NCBI GenBank assembly: GCA_036346205.1
Contig: JARFJB010000379.1
Coordinates: 3,515,001 to 3,579,000 of the forward strand
Source of the DNA: Vesta saturnalis
Taxonomy: Eukaryota > Arthropoda > Insecta > Coleoptera > Lampyridae
Length of the DNA stretch: 64,000 bases
Direction: 5' to 3'
Under the pieces are notes generated by a model, which was not told where the DNA came from, ran no database searches, and worked only from the letters and a program-made list of their open reading frames with translations. Both the position numbers and the translations under genes were made by a program. Of this stretch, positions 55,522 to 64,000 are shown in pieces. Positions within the stretch are counted from its first letter, which is position 1. Every line of letters begins with the position of its first letter.

Positions 55522-58500
55522 AAATAGTGTAAGAATCAATAACTGTACAGTGAAGTTTATAAAACGCACCTTTAGCTAACGTTCGTTCGACAGTAAAGGT
55601 TGTACTTTATATTGCACGCACTGTGCATTATGTCTTAAACAGTACGGGTTGCGCAGCCTAAGTACTAAGATGGTGGTTATCCAAGCCGAAACGTGGTAAT
55701 TTATTAATGATGATTTTAGAGATTTTGTCATAGGAACTATACGGTAAATGGTTTTATAATCCGTAGAACAAGAAAAATAGATGTCTGGAGGTGAACTGCA
55801 TATGGGTAACTGAGATGTGTTTTCTGGCAGGAGGAAGAGAAATTGTGGAGCATAAACCATGCCATTAATAATTGAATAAATGGAGATCGCCACCATACGA
55901 CGATCTTTAGGAGAATGCACTTTCTTAGTTATAATTGGGTCATCAATCAAAGGGTTAGCTTTTTTGAAATATTGCCAAGAATGCTAAACGTGGTAGATGA
56001 CGGCCCTGCTTGTGATGTACAAAGGGGGTGCCATCTGGCTGGATAGAAATATTTCTTGGTCTAAAAAAAGGATCCTTGTTTTTTTCGAGCTGAACATGCC
56101 GAAAATAAAATACGTTTGTTCTGATGAAGACCTGTTTACATATTGGGCTAGCAATATGCAACTAGATTGTGGTAAAGCGCCTGATAGTAACTGTAATTAC
56201 AGGGGATATGTTTGCTAGAAAGAAAGAGAAATATAGAATGGGCAATACCATTGCGCCATTGGCTCGTTTCATGTTCTGATTCTTGCTACATTGGCCTCTG
56301 AATGATGAATAATTGTAACGCTCATTTGGCCAGTTGGAGTTACTACATAATAGTTTGAAATCAGAAAATCCAGGAAAATATTTTAATGTGTGAAACAGCT
56401 TTATGGTGATTATGGAATCTAAATCGGATTGTATGATAATAAATGATTAAAGTATGTTACCTTATGGCTAGATGTAGATTTTCTGGATGTTTTATAAATT
56501 GTGCAACTGGCTTGTATAAGTGCTAATAGAACTAAAGCAGCTAGACATCCAAGTACAATGTATAATTTTGTTCCAGAAAGACTAAAAAAGTGATGTGGCT
56601 CTTCTGACGCATCCGAAATGATATTTGATGTTACTGAAATAATAATCATATTCATTTTTTGTTAATAATACATTTAATATGTTATTTCGAGATTTTGGTT
56701 CCTTTGTGTCCAAATCATTAATTTCAAAATGATCATTAAGACCAGCTTTAATTGTACAAAATCTGACAATATATTTTCATTTTCTCACTAATGCTCTTAA
56801 AGATCATAAATGTAGATTGGTCTGGACACATTATTTCTCCCAAATCCAATTTTAAATTGTTTTATTTTATTACAATACTTACAGCTCTCGGGGGTGAAAA
56901 CAAAAAATTCAGGATCCACCATTAAAGATCCTATTCTACCTGTTTTTACACTTTCTTGTAACAAAGCTTTAACGGAATTATCTTGTTCATCATTTTGTGA
57001 AAGAGATCTTCCTTTTTCTGCTATTGCTTTATCTAAGTGTAAATTTAGAACTGCTATAATATTATCTTCACTTCTGCAATGCACATAGATAAGAGTAACC
57101 TAAATTTAACTTATTGTTAAAATATATGTACCCTTTCAAATCTTCGATAGTCAATTTTTTATAACTTGGTAGATTATTAAATATTGGTTTAATATTTTCA
57201 GAAATAGTGTTTGATAATTCTTCATACTGTATACTACCATGTTTAGGAGGATGGAAATTTTCGCCTAAATGAACTATTTTTACTTGCATATTGTAACCTA
57301 AGTACGGTGGTTCTGGGGTTGTGTTTTCATCCTCATCTATGTAATCTATAGAAAAATTGTCATTCGAAATGCATACTTTACATACGATTTTACCATTTCC
57401 GCATGCTTTTATGCAAACTCGTTCAGGTGACGTATATGGTACCAGTTCATGCTTACGAATTTTTTTATTAACACTATTGAAATCACCGCCACGAACAGGA
57501 TACATCATAAATAGGCAATGATCGTCTGTAAATGACAAATCCTAAAAAAAGTCACGGTATCAAAACATTTGAGTATTTGAAAATATAAGTTACCTTGGGA
57601 TCTCTTGAAATACGTTTTCTAACAAAAGACAACACTGTAACGCCATCTTCAATCTTACCGCTGGTATTAAAGATTCCTTGTGAGGAATCTAATAACGGCT
57701 GTGTATATCCTGTTATCCATGTATCCATTAAAAATGGACGACCTGTTTTGTCCACCCAACCTAATATAGCATCAGTTTGTGACTAAAAATTTGATTATAC
57801 TTAATATTCTAATTTTTTTAAGTAAATACTTACCATTCTTTCATCATTTGAAAACCCAATACCTGTCCATACTTCAGTATGCTTTGTGGTAATGGTAAAC
57901 CGTATATCATCAGTTTTTGGCAAATATTGCCACTTAGCAGAATATTCGCATGTGTAATTACTTGAATTACAGTTCCGAGGACTTTTCCATTCACCACCAC
58001 AAAACGATTCTTGACCAGGCGCCAAATCCCCTTCAAATGCGTCCTTCTTTTCTTCTAAAAAGTATTTAATTGTCTATTATTCTATTAATTATGATAGTAT
58101 TTACCAAAGAAATTAATTGTCGTAAATCCTCTTTGGGTTCCATGTCCATGATATTTTAATTCGTCTTCTCTATAAAAATCTTTCTGAGTAGCATTTCCTG
58201 TTTCAATTCCTGATTTTGGTATGTGCACATATTTGCCCTTTTCTTGCCCTTGTGCCCATATTACGTGCATCAAATCATTCACAAAAGAATGATCTGATGG
58301 CTCTTGAGCTTCTAATTTTTTTCTAAACAATATTGTTGTGACACCATCTTTCTCAAAAGCCATAGCAGCCGTTAAGTCATTTTTCCCACCCCAAAAATTA
58401 TCCATCCTAGGTGTTGATCTATCTCTAGTATAATAATCTGCAATGCGATTTGAAGTATTCCTGGCTGAGCCAATAATTATGTCAGTGCAGTCCATTGGAT

Positions 58501-61500
58501 TAAAGTCATGCCTTGGAGTATATGGATTTAACAATTCTTGCGGTTTGGCTGCATAAATTCAAATTTTAAAGGATATAATAATTTGTGCTTATAAATTTGC
58601 ATTTTTTACAAATCGTTATTAATTTACTACGTGAAATGTGTATAGTACAAAGGTTATATATATTGAAATTAATATATTCTACCGTACCTTCACTTCCACT
58701 TGGTGCATTCAATAAATTAGAATGTGTTTTTATCAATTTTGCTCTAGGTTCCGGTTCAGATTTAGGTTCTGACTTTGATTTAGGTTCAGGTTCTGATGTA
58801 GGTTCGGGTTTGGATTTAGGTTCACGTTCTGATTTAGGTTCGGGTTCGGAGTTAGGTTCAGGTTCTGATTTAGGTTCAGGTTCTGATTTAGGTTCAGGTT
58901 CTGATTTAGGTTCAGGTTCTGATTTAGGTTCAGGTTCTGATGTAGGTTCAGGTTCTGATTTAGGTTCAGGCTCTGATTTAGGCTCAGGTCCTGATTTAGG
59001 TTCAGGTTCTGATGTAGGTTCAGGTTTTGATGTAGGTTCGGTTTCTGATTTAGGTTCGGGTTCAGGTTTTGACTTAGGTTCTGGCTCCGTCGTAGGTTCT
59101 GGTTCAGAGATTGGTTCAGGTTTTGAAGTAGGTTCAGGTTTAGAGAACGGTTTAGGTTTTGCTATAGCCGAGAATTTGTATTTGACTGATGCATTATGAC
59201 CATCAGATGATTGTTGTGCAGAAGTAGCTTCCTCTAGTTTTTCTAAAAGAATGAAGAGACCAACCACCGTTAATACACTAATACAGCATATCGTTCATAA
59301 TTCAAGAAAAATTAAAGTGATAATAATGTTTACATAAAGCTACCTAAAATTAGGTGATTGGATAATCTGTGTATTTTAACATGCAAACTATTAAAGCTTT
59401 GAGAAATGCGTTAAGTGTAATACTTACTTCCTTTAGCATCGTCACTTCGTTTTTTACGACCTAAAAGAATATTTTGTATAAAGATGGCTAGAGAAAGTTT
59501 TGAACTATACCTTGAATTGCGCTAACCTTATACGATATGCTTGTTTCAACAACATCTCCACCATCGTGGGCCGTAAGAACTCGAGGTGATGGTAATGCAG
59601 ATCGACGAGAATACAGTGATTTGCGATATTTTGGTTTAAGCGTTGTAGTTGGCTCCGGTTCTGCAGTTGCAGTTGGTTCAGGTTCTGAGGATGGCTCTGG
59701 CTCACTTTTTGGTTCGGGTGTTGGTTCCGGTTTACTTGAGGGTTCCGGTTCACTTTTAGGTTCAGCGGTTGGCTCTGGTTCTGAACTTGGAGTTGGTTCA
59801 CTTTTAGGTTCGGGTTCAGTAGATGGTTCAGGTTTAGAACTTTTAATTGCTGTAGCTGAAGGTCCAATTAACGGAAAGTTTTTGCAACTGCTAGTTAACG
59901 AGCGTGGACGCCAACCTAGTCCCGCATACCCTGTACCGTTAACCACCATAACTACTTCAATTTCTTTGTGTTCTTTTAATATACGCCAATACAAGCGAAA
60001 CGTATCACTGAGCTTACGTTCTGTATACAATCCGAAATCAATTTCGGTTGTTTTTACTGCTGATCCTGTAATGAAGAGTAATCATATCTTAAGTTCTTAA
60101 AAGTATCTAATGAATTTACGTTTGTTGCATCCTGGCCCAAACCAACCCAATTCACAATAACATTGCTGACGTGGTGCAGTTGTAGCTTTGATATCGATGC
60201 ATTTTCCGTGTTCACCGCAATCGCTGTTTTCCCAGCATTCATCTCTAAACTGGCAACGTTCTCCATAATATAGTCTGTCACATTTGCAGCGTCCTAATAA
60301 GTACCTGCCATGACCGCTACATGTTTCCCTGTATTCCTTTCCTTTTAAAGAATGTTTAAACCAGTATTTAACATTGTCCTGGTTAAATTATACTTACTTG
60401 GTTTAATATCTACATCAGCACACGACCAGAATTTATAATTATTCGACCATTCAAGCGCTTGACGTATAAGGCGTAACGTACAATCATTGCAGGCGTAATC
60501 ACTTGGCAGTTGCACTTGATACGATTGGGCTCTAAAATGTTTTTTTATTAAATAGAAAACGTTATTTAGATTGTAGATAACCTACGTCACATCACTTGAA
60601 ACAAATTCAGATCCTTGTATGGTTGGAGTTAGATCCAGTACAGGTCTTTCTAGGTGATCTAGAAGTTGTAGTTTAAAACCGCCCTATTTTAGAAATACAT
60701 AAATATTTGTATATAATTCTACAAGCCACTTACTTTATGTGGATATCCTAAATGCCATGATACGTTAAATTTTGATCCAGCTAATATTGATGTTTTTATA
60801 TTTCCTGAAAAAAAAAAAGGAATAGAGTAAGTAATGTAAAATCGAAATGTTTGTAAGTAAAAGTAATTAAAAGTAGTAAAAATTTCGGGAGATAATTAAA
60901 GCTGAATATAATAAAAACAGACTTAATTTGAAAGTCGCGTGGAGATCGTTAGTATACCATTTTAAGATACTCAAACCTAATGGCAAAAATGGACACCTTC
61001 CGTCATCGTTTATACTTGATGAAAGTTATATCATACGCATATTAAACAAAATCATATTGAATATTTAAATTATTGAGATTCCATACGCTATTAATTTTGT
61101 ATTTAAAAGTTTGATCAAGTACTAATTATATAGATATTCATGATGTCGTTGAATGGTAGAATAGAGTCTATTAACCTTGTGTAGGTTATATCAGACATAC
61201 GTTTTCTTATATCATTCACATTTCACACAACAAAATCATATTTTATAATAAGTGTGTTCTACCGCTTCGTGTAAAACTTTTTGCAAGTGGCAGATTATTA
61301 CATTTGCTTAATAAAATTAACACCTTATTTCAACATTTATTCAATAAAACCGTGTAAAGTGGAAAGTAAAACGCATTACGACATTAGTGTTTCTTATACA
61401 TATAAACATTAGTTAGATTTTTAATTTAATACACTTGCTCATTTGCTTAAAATAGTAACAACTTACTATTTCCATTGCTGAAAACGCCCTCTACTTTTTT

Positions 61501-62575
61501 ACGTCACAAGCCGCACCCACTTTCACTTTTTTATATGCCCACGTGGGGGACCATATTTTCCACCCTATGGTTTCTTTTCGGAGACCTTTTTCAACCCTTA
61601 ATTATTTTTGTTTTTACACACCCACGTGTGAGACCGTATTTTCCACCCCTATGGTATCTTTTCGAAGGCCCTTTTCAACCCTAATTATATTTGTTTTTAC
61701 TCGCCCACGTGTAGGGCGTGTTTTTTCACCCCTATTTTATGACAGCTCACGTATAGGACGCGTTTTTCTACCCCTATGGTTTCTTTTCGGTCAACTCTTG
61801 ATAGAATTTCAATGTAGTATTAAGAGCCTTTTTTGACAGCAATTTCTACTTGCTCACGTGAGGGGCATATGCAGGTCTTGGGTTTGGTCTTGGACTTGGG
61901 GTTGGTCTTGGACCTGCAGTTGGTCTTAGGATTATTTTTGATGGACAGCTTTAACCCTAATTAAGGTCCTTTTGGTTGTATTAAGAGCAGTACCCCTGGA
62001 GGTTAGGCAAACGCACACGCATACAATGTTTGAAATTGCATAATTACCCTAATAAGATATTATTATTATTATTAAAATTATCGATCCTATTGTTTTAACA
62101 TGGTCATATGCTATTGGGTACGTTCGGATCTTTTACCTATACGAGAAATTTATTTACACGTTGTATTTCTAATAAGGAGGTTCTTGTAAGACACGTGTAG
62201 GGCTTCGCAACTTGTTCTCGGGCTTTCGCCCCCCTGGCTGTAGATGGTATGGGAACCCTAACCTTATAAGACAAGTGTAGAGCTTAGCCCCTATCGTGGC
62301 CCCCTTGGTGTAATTGTATGTAGGTTCTAACTTAATCTTACAGCTGTAGACCTTCGCCCCGTCATACAAAATGGTATTCTAATAAGGAAGCCCTAGCCTT
62401 GTTAGACAGGACCTGTATCAGGGTCTGAGCTTTGGCCTCTTTGAGTTAAAATTCATTTTAGTGCTATCTAGTGGCGTATAGACTAATGAACATTTTCTAT
62501 AATAGAAGTTGATAATGCACACCTCTCTTGCTCTATCTTGTTTCTCTCTCTCCCTCTCTCTCTCTTTCGGCTCTT

Positions 62576-62608
<33 letters not shown>

Positions 62609-63270
62609 AACAAATCAATTAATGAATTAATCAAACTCAAACAAATCATGCTCGATCAAATCAACCAGGTCAATCTCAATCAATCAACCAAAATTATGTC
62701 TTACAGTTTGCGGAAACCAGATTACAGTTCAAAACTGAATACATTAAAGTCTAATTAAATATGACGTGAAATAATAAATAATTTCTACCCTAATGCAATG
62801 CTACTTTTTATATAGGCAGATTCTCTCTTTCTAAACAGGCACCACCATTCGTAAAATTATATCTGATTTATTTGCATGTTCAATTACATACACACACAAA
62901 ATTGTTTCATAGAAACGTGTTAACTGTTATAAAAACCCCATTAAAAAGATCGGAAAGTAATAATTACTTATATATAACATAGAGTTAAATTAAATTAACA
63001 TGTTTTTAAGAATATCAAACTGATATAATGGAAATAAAAGGCAAAAGGTTTTAATGGTTTTATTATTATATGCGAATTAACAATAACTACTAGTTTAAAA
63101 TCCACGAATACGTACCAACTATTTGTAGAGCTGATCTTATGACGTCATCCTATAAGAGTAATAATACATTTTATATCTATATATATATATATATATATTA
63201 AAAATAATACGCTTACCTTTAGAAGTGTTTTTTCCTTCAGTTGTTCTAATAATGATAACCATATGTTGAA
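48431..63270 (-). CDS. Modular EGF-DOMON-DOMON-SEA single-pass membrane protein
   Basis: Exons, 5' to 3': 63270-63217, 60804-60734, 60683-60586, 60531-60398, 60341-60120, 60065-59511, 59460-59428, 59242-58688, 58548-58105, 58054-57834, 57782-57594, 57541-57132, 57073-56883 and 56633-56461, then the tail exons near 49.1 and 48.8 kb. All are GT-AG and phase-compatible. Domains in order: a segment with CNDCTLRLIRQALEW and FWSCADVDI, resembling the end of AA15/chitin-type-4 LPMOs (tentative); two EGF-like repeats (CKCDRLYYGERC, CYCELGWFGPGC); a first DOMON (VVNGTGYAGLGW) split by a PEPKSEP-type insert and resuming at DCTDIIIGSA; a second DOMON (VWTGIGFSNDERM, DAILGWVDKTG); a SEA-like region (LKGSEDNIIAVLNL); and a helix (IVLGCLAALVLLALIQ). 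DOMON domains bind haem or sugars. The role is unknown, and the 5' exons are missing. Confidence 0.8.
49181..49533. other. Intron sequence upstream of the tail exon
   Basis: AT-rich, nothing recognised before the TA target of the next element. Confidence 0.5.
49535..51259. mobile_element. IS630/mariner-like element with about 550-bp inverted repeats
   Basis: It starts CAGGGTTGCCCAC after TA (49533-49534) and ends GTGGTCAACCCTG before TA (51260-51261), so it is an intact insertion of 1725 bp. The two arms (49535 to about 50065, and about 50697 to 51259) are inverse copies. Shared inner blocks include AAATGAGTGGACTTA, GGTGAAAGGTCAAATAAACTTGGCC, GATATGCTGA/CGATATGTTG, and TTTGTTGCAAAAG. The centre holds a transposase remnant. 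Very long inverted arms in this superfamily are unusual. Confidence 0.8.
50277..50690 (-). pseudogene. IS630-type transposase fragment inside the long-TIR element
   Basis: The minus strand reads HGWSLNTWGGIVGQHVVGPY, then FFDRHLNSQVY, then RLWIQHGAPLHYGIGVRNFL. Further on, after a break, EPPTSDDMKNRIRQASRSIT leads to NNGELFE. The usual QDGAPxH block has His where the catalytic Asp should be, and the DFFLWG motif is corrupted to TFFYGDM. The N-terminal half is absent. Confidence 0.75.
51280..51921 (-). pseudogene. Another IS630-type transposase relic
   Basis: The minus strand reads PENVHLWAEISEDHAIGVFF, then NGSLNKSSYLALLPNNIGST, then MRQYFRQTFPHQ, a corrupted GSLDSPPRSVGHNPLDVFLW (family WPARSPDLxPLDFFLW) and AYVTSRLYQTKARDLADIKD. 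It directly adjoins the long-TIR element but belongs to a separate copy. Several stops are present. Confidence 0.75.
52150..52441 (+). mobile_element. Possible Helitron 3' end
   Basis: This non-coding stretch has TTAGAGAGTTGTTGTTCGTATGCC, a purine-rich GGGGAG... region, and ends AAAGCGCACTGGGATTGCTAG followed by T-rich sequence. Insect Helitrons often end in a GCGC-containing hairpin followed by CTAG. The hairpin is weak here, so this is tentative. Confidence 0.3.
52680..53050 (+). pseudogene. mariner (SETMAR-type) transposase relic
   Basis: The frame reads RYNSEEFLRRHITVDETWVQ, then HCTPETKEQTKHW, then APKKTKMAKSAGKVMTTVFR. The catalytic D of TVDETW and the PETKxQ.KxW...G...PKK.K.....GKVM.T.F block are diagnostic of mariner transposases. 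The centre with the second Asp is deleted. Only a C-terminal AYFEDLRNSFF..GLKKLE segment follows near 52965-53030. It is dead. Confidence 0.88.
53051..53689. other. Intronic sequence with short frames
   Basis: Plus-strand frames of about 65 codons (53036-53236, 53400-53594) have no recognisable motif. They are probably more transposon debris. Confidence 0.4.
53690..53756. repeat. (AT)n microsatellite
   Basis: Almost pure AT dinucleotide run of about 33 units. Confidence 0.95.
53757..55446. other. Very AT-rich intronic block
   Basis: Extremely AT-rich with many TATATA and short palindromic tracts. No gene is recognised. Confidence 0.55.
55447..55518. repeat. (AT)n microsatellite
   Basis: AT dinucleotide run of about 35 units. 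Confidence 0.95.
55576..56440 (-). pseudogene. Unidentified coding-like stretch in the DOMON gene intron
   Basis: A single minus-strand frame is open from about 56435 to 55953, apart from one TAG at 56164-56162. It includes IITIKLFHTLKYFPGFSDF, then NSNWPNERYNYSSFRGQCSK, then a hydrophobic segment AMVLPILYFSFFLANISPVI, and later KDPFFRPRNISIQPDGTPFV. After a frameshift near 55960 another frame continues to 55576 with PLIDDPIITKKVHSPKDRRM, then ISIYSIINGMVYAPQFLFLL and a RLRNPYCLRHNAQ end. Two hydrophobic helices suggest a membrane protein. I do not recognise the family. It is likely a retrocopy, a transposon or virus gene, or a decayed host gene sitting in the intron. Confidence 0.45.
61531..61850 (+). 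repeat. Tandem repeat, unit about 95-100 bp
   Basis: Units contain CCCACGTG, then TATTTTCCACCC(C)TATGGT, then TCTTTTCGGA, then CTTTTTCAACCCTAATTAT and TTTGTTTTTAC. Two full copies and two degraded ones are present. Each unit has a CCCACGTG palindrome. A short GGTCTTGG array follows at 61873-61935. Confidence 0.75.
62165..62440 (+). repeat. Degenerate tandem repeat, unit about 100 bp
   Basis: Landmarks CTTGTAAGACA / CTTATAAGACA / AATCTTACAG, TGTAGRGCTT, and TTCGCCCC or GGCCCCCTTGG recur three to four times with much divergence. Confidence 0.45.
62535..62612. repeat. (TC)n(CA)n simple repeat
   Basis: A CTCTCTC tract grades into CACACAC. Confidence 0.92.
63176..63200. repeat. Short (AT)n run
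   Basis: AT dinucleotide run beside the 63217-63270 exon. Confidence 0.85.
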
Positions 63271-63477
63271 CTGAAATATTTTTTATACAACGTGTCCACA
63301 TGTAGTTTCACTAAACACGCTTTGTGAATGGTTGGATATAAACTGGCTATTACATTTCGATCATTAACTAATTTAGAAAGTAATATACAAAACCTGATTA
63401 CTGCTACTCGTATTTAGCAACTATGTTGCACTTATACAATTTACATTCAAAACACTTACAAATATTTTAAAAATGTT

Positions 63478-63498
63478 GCACACACACACACACACATG
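63478..63498. repeat. Short (CA)n run
   Basis: About ten CA units. Confidence 0.85.
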
Positions 63499-63640
63499 TA
63501 CTTCACGTTATATGGATTTTTATCAGTTGAGATTAATAGCAATGTTAACTAAACTTTCGAAAATTTCTAATCTGAAATAAGAGTGACGTACTCTAATTTT
63601 ATTTGAAATTTCATAGAGAGCATCACCTCATCGTCTTCAC

Positions 63641-63664
63641 CTTGAACGATTATATTGTAACAAC
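63641..63664 (-). other. Possible 24-nt upstream microexon of the DOMON gene
   Basis: A GCTTTATAG acceptor and a CAAG|GTGAAG donor enclose 24 nt encoding CYNIIVQ, and the phases fit the exon at 63270-63217. Reading through the donor also stays open (GEDDEVMLSMKFQ). The exon is plausible but weakly supported because of its size. Confidence 0.25.
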
Positions 63665-64000
63665 CTATAAAGCAGCTAATAATCCCTGACAGTTTTTTTA
63701 TCAGACACTATTATTACATGGACATGAGGTTATCCCTAAATTAAATGGTTTCAGTACGGCTCTGGAAATGCTGCACACTCTTCAAATCTTTCAGTTCGTT
63801 CGCAGAAGTTGTGCCGTATTCATTTCCTTCAATTTTATCTGCATTCTGTTCCGAGCCTGTAGTATGTTTTCTCATACATAAACAGAATCTTCAATACTGT
63901 GATGCGTGTAGCAGCAAAACACGTTAGCTAGCTAGTTTCACCTTTATATTATTTTACATGCAAGCCTGACCTTATCGTAAATACATCTGCCAAAAATCTA
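63665..64000. other. Window edge, upstream of visible DOMON exons
   Basis: Both strands hold a 45-60 codon frame over 63745-63927. Neither has splice context or motifs that let me call an exon. The true 5' exons of the DOMON gene, including any signal peptide, probably lie beyond 64000. Confidence 0.4.

Larger units (their letters stand above)
60805..63216 (-). other. 2.4-kb first visible intron of the DOMON gene
   Basis: The intron lies between the GTAAGC donor below 63217 and the TTTTTTCAG acceptor above 60804. It contains the tandem repeat at 61531-61850, short GGTCTTGG repeats and simple repeats. No other gene is seen. Confidence 0.6.

Noticed and set aside
55327..55527. Plus frame ending in Tyr-Ile repeats
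   Set aside because: Produced by the (AT)n run.
58585..59199. Plus-strand 204-codon frame with GSGSDLGSGSD repeats
   Set aside because: Antisense of the PEPKSEP-encoding exon of the DOMON gene. The minus strand has splice sites and domain context.
59537..60100. Plus-strand 187-codon frame
   Set aside because: Antisense shadow of the DOMON exon 60065-59511.
61531..62440. Tandem repeats considered as a CRISPR-like array
   Set aside because: Repeats are contiguous and degenerate without unique spacers, and the context is a eukaryotic intron.
62418..62758. Frames through the TC/CA repeat (Arg/Glu-rich or Ser/Leu-rich)
   Set aside because: Low-complexity artefacts.

Overview
The window is AT-rich animal nuclear DNA, most probably from an insect. 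Two spliced genes with consensus GT-AG introns are recognisable, and almost everything else is intron or intergenic DNA crowded with decayed transposons, simple repeats and MITE-like elements. The transposon families seen (Crypton, Tc1/mariner/IS630, MULE, pogo, hAT, piggyBac-like, non-LTR and Polinton-like) are typical of insect genomes. I cannot name the species.

Genes. (1) A STIMATE/TMEM110 orthologue on the + strand has five exons between 19465 and 28267 (272 aa). Its 7.8-kb intron 2 holds a piggyBac-like MITE, an IS630-like transposase remnant and a MULE that itself contains a Tc1 relic. (2) A large modular membrane protein on the - strand runs from at least 63270 down to 48431. In order it has a possible LPMO/AA15-like segment, EGF-like repeats, a first DOMON domain split by a long Pro/Glu/Lys/Ser repeat insert, a second DOMON domain, a SEA-like domain, one transmembrane helix and a cytoplasmic tail. 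The tail exons are separated from the helix exon by a 7.3-kb transposon-filled intron. Its 5' end probably lies beyond the window.

Layout. 1-9300: simple repeats, two Crypton tyrosine-recombinase copies (about 1815-3018 and 5966-7490), an IS630-like relic and a degenerate satellite. 9301-16673: a complete mobile unit with about 100-bp terminal inverted repeats, 5'-AG/CT-3' ends and a perfect 6-bp target duplication (AATGAA). It carries a chromodomain-bearing integrase C-terminus and several unidentified reading frames on both strands, and this Polinton/Maverick-like or virus-derived element is the most interesting object here. 16674-19464: intergenic with a MITE. 19465-28267: STIMATE. 29150-32850: a dead non-LTR retrotransposon. 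33850-41115: two pogo-like relics, a 2.1-kb unit flanked by 250-bp direct repeats and bearing tRNA-like sequences, and a hAT/ZMYM1-like relic. 43883-46394: a second copy of the 2.1-kb unit. 48431-63270: the DOMON gene, whose large intron contains a 1.7-kb element with very long inverted repeats, mariner relics and an unidentified coding-like stretch.

All calls were made by eye from sequence and translation. Splice sites and family assignments were not checked against any database.
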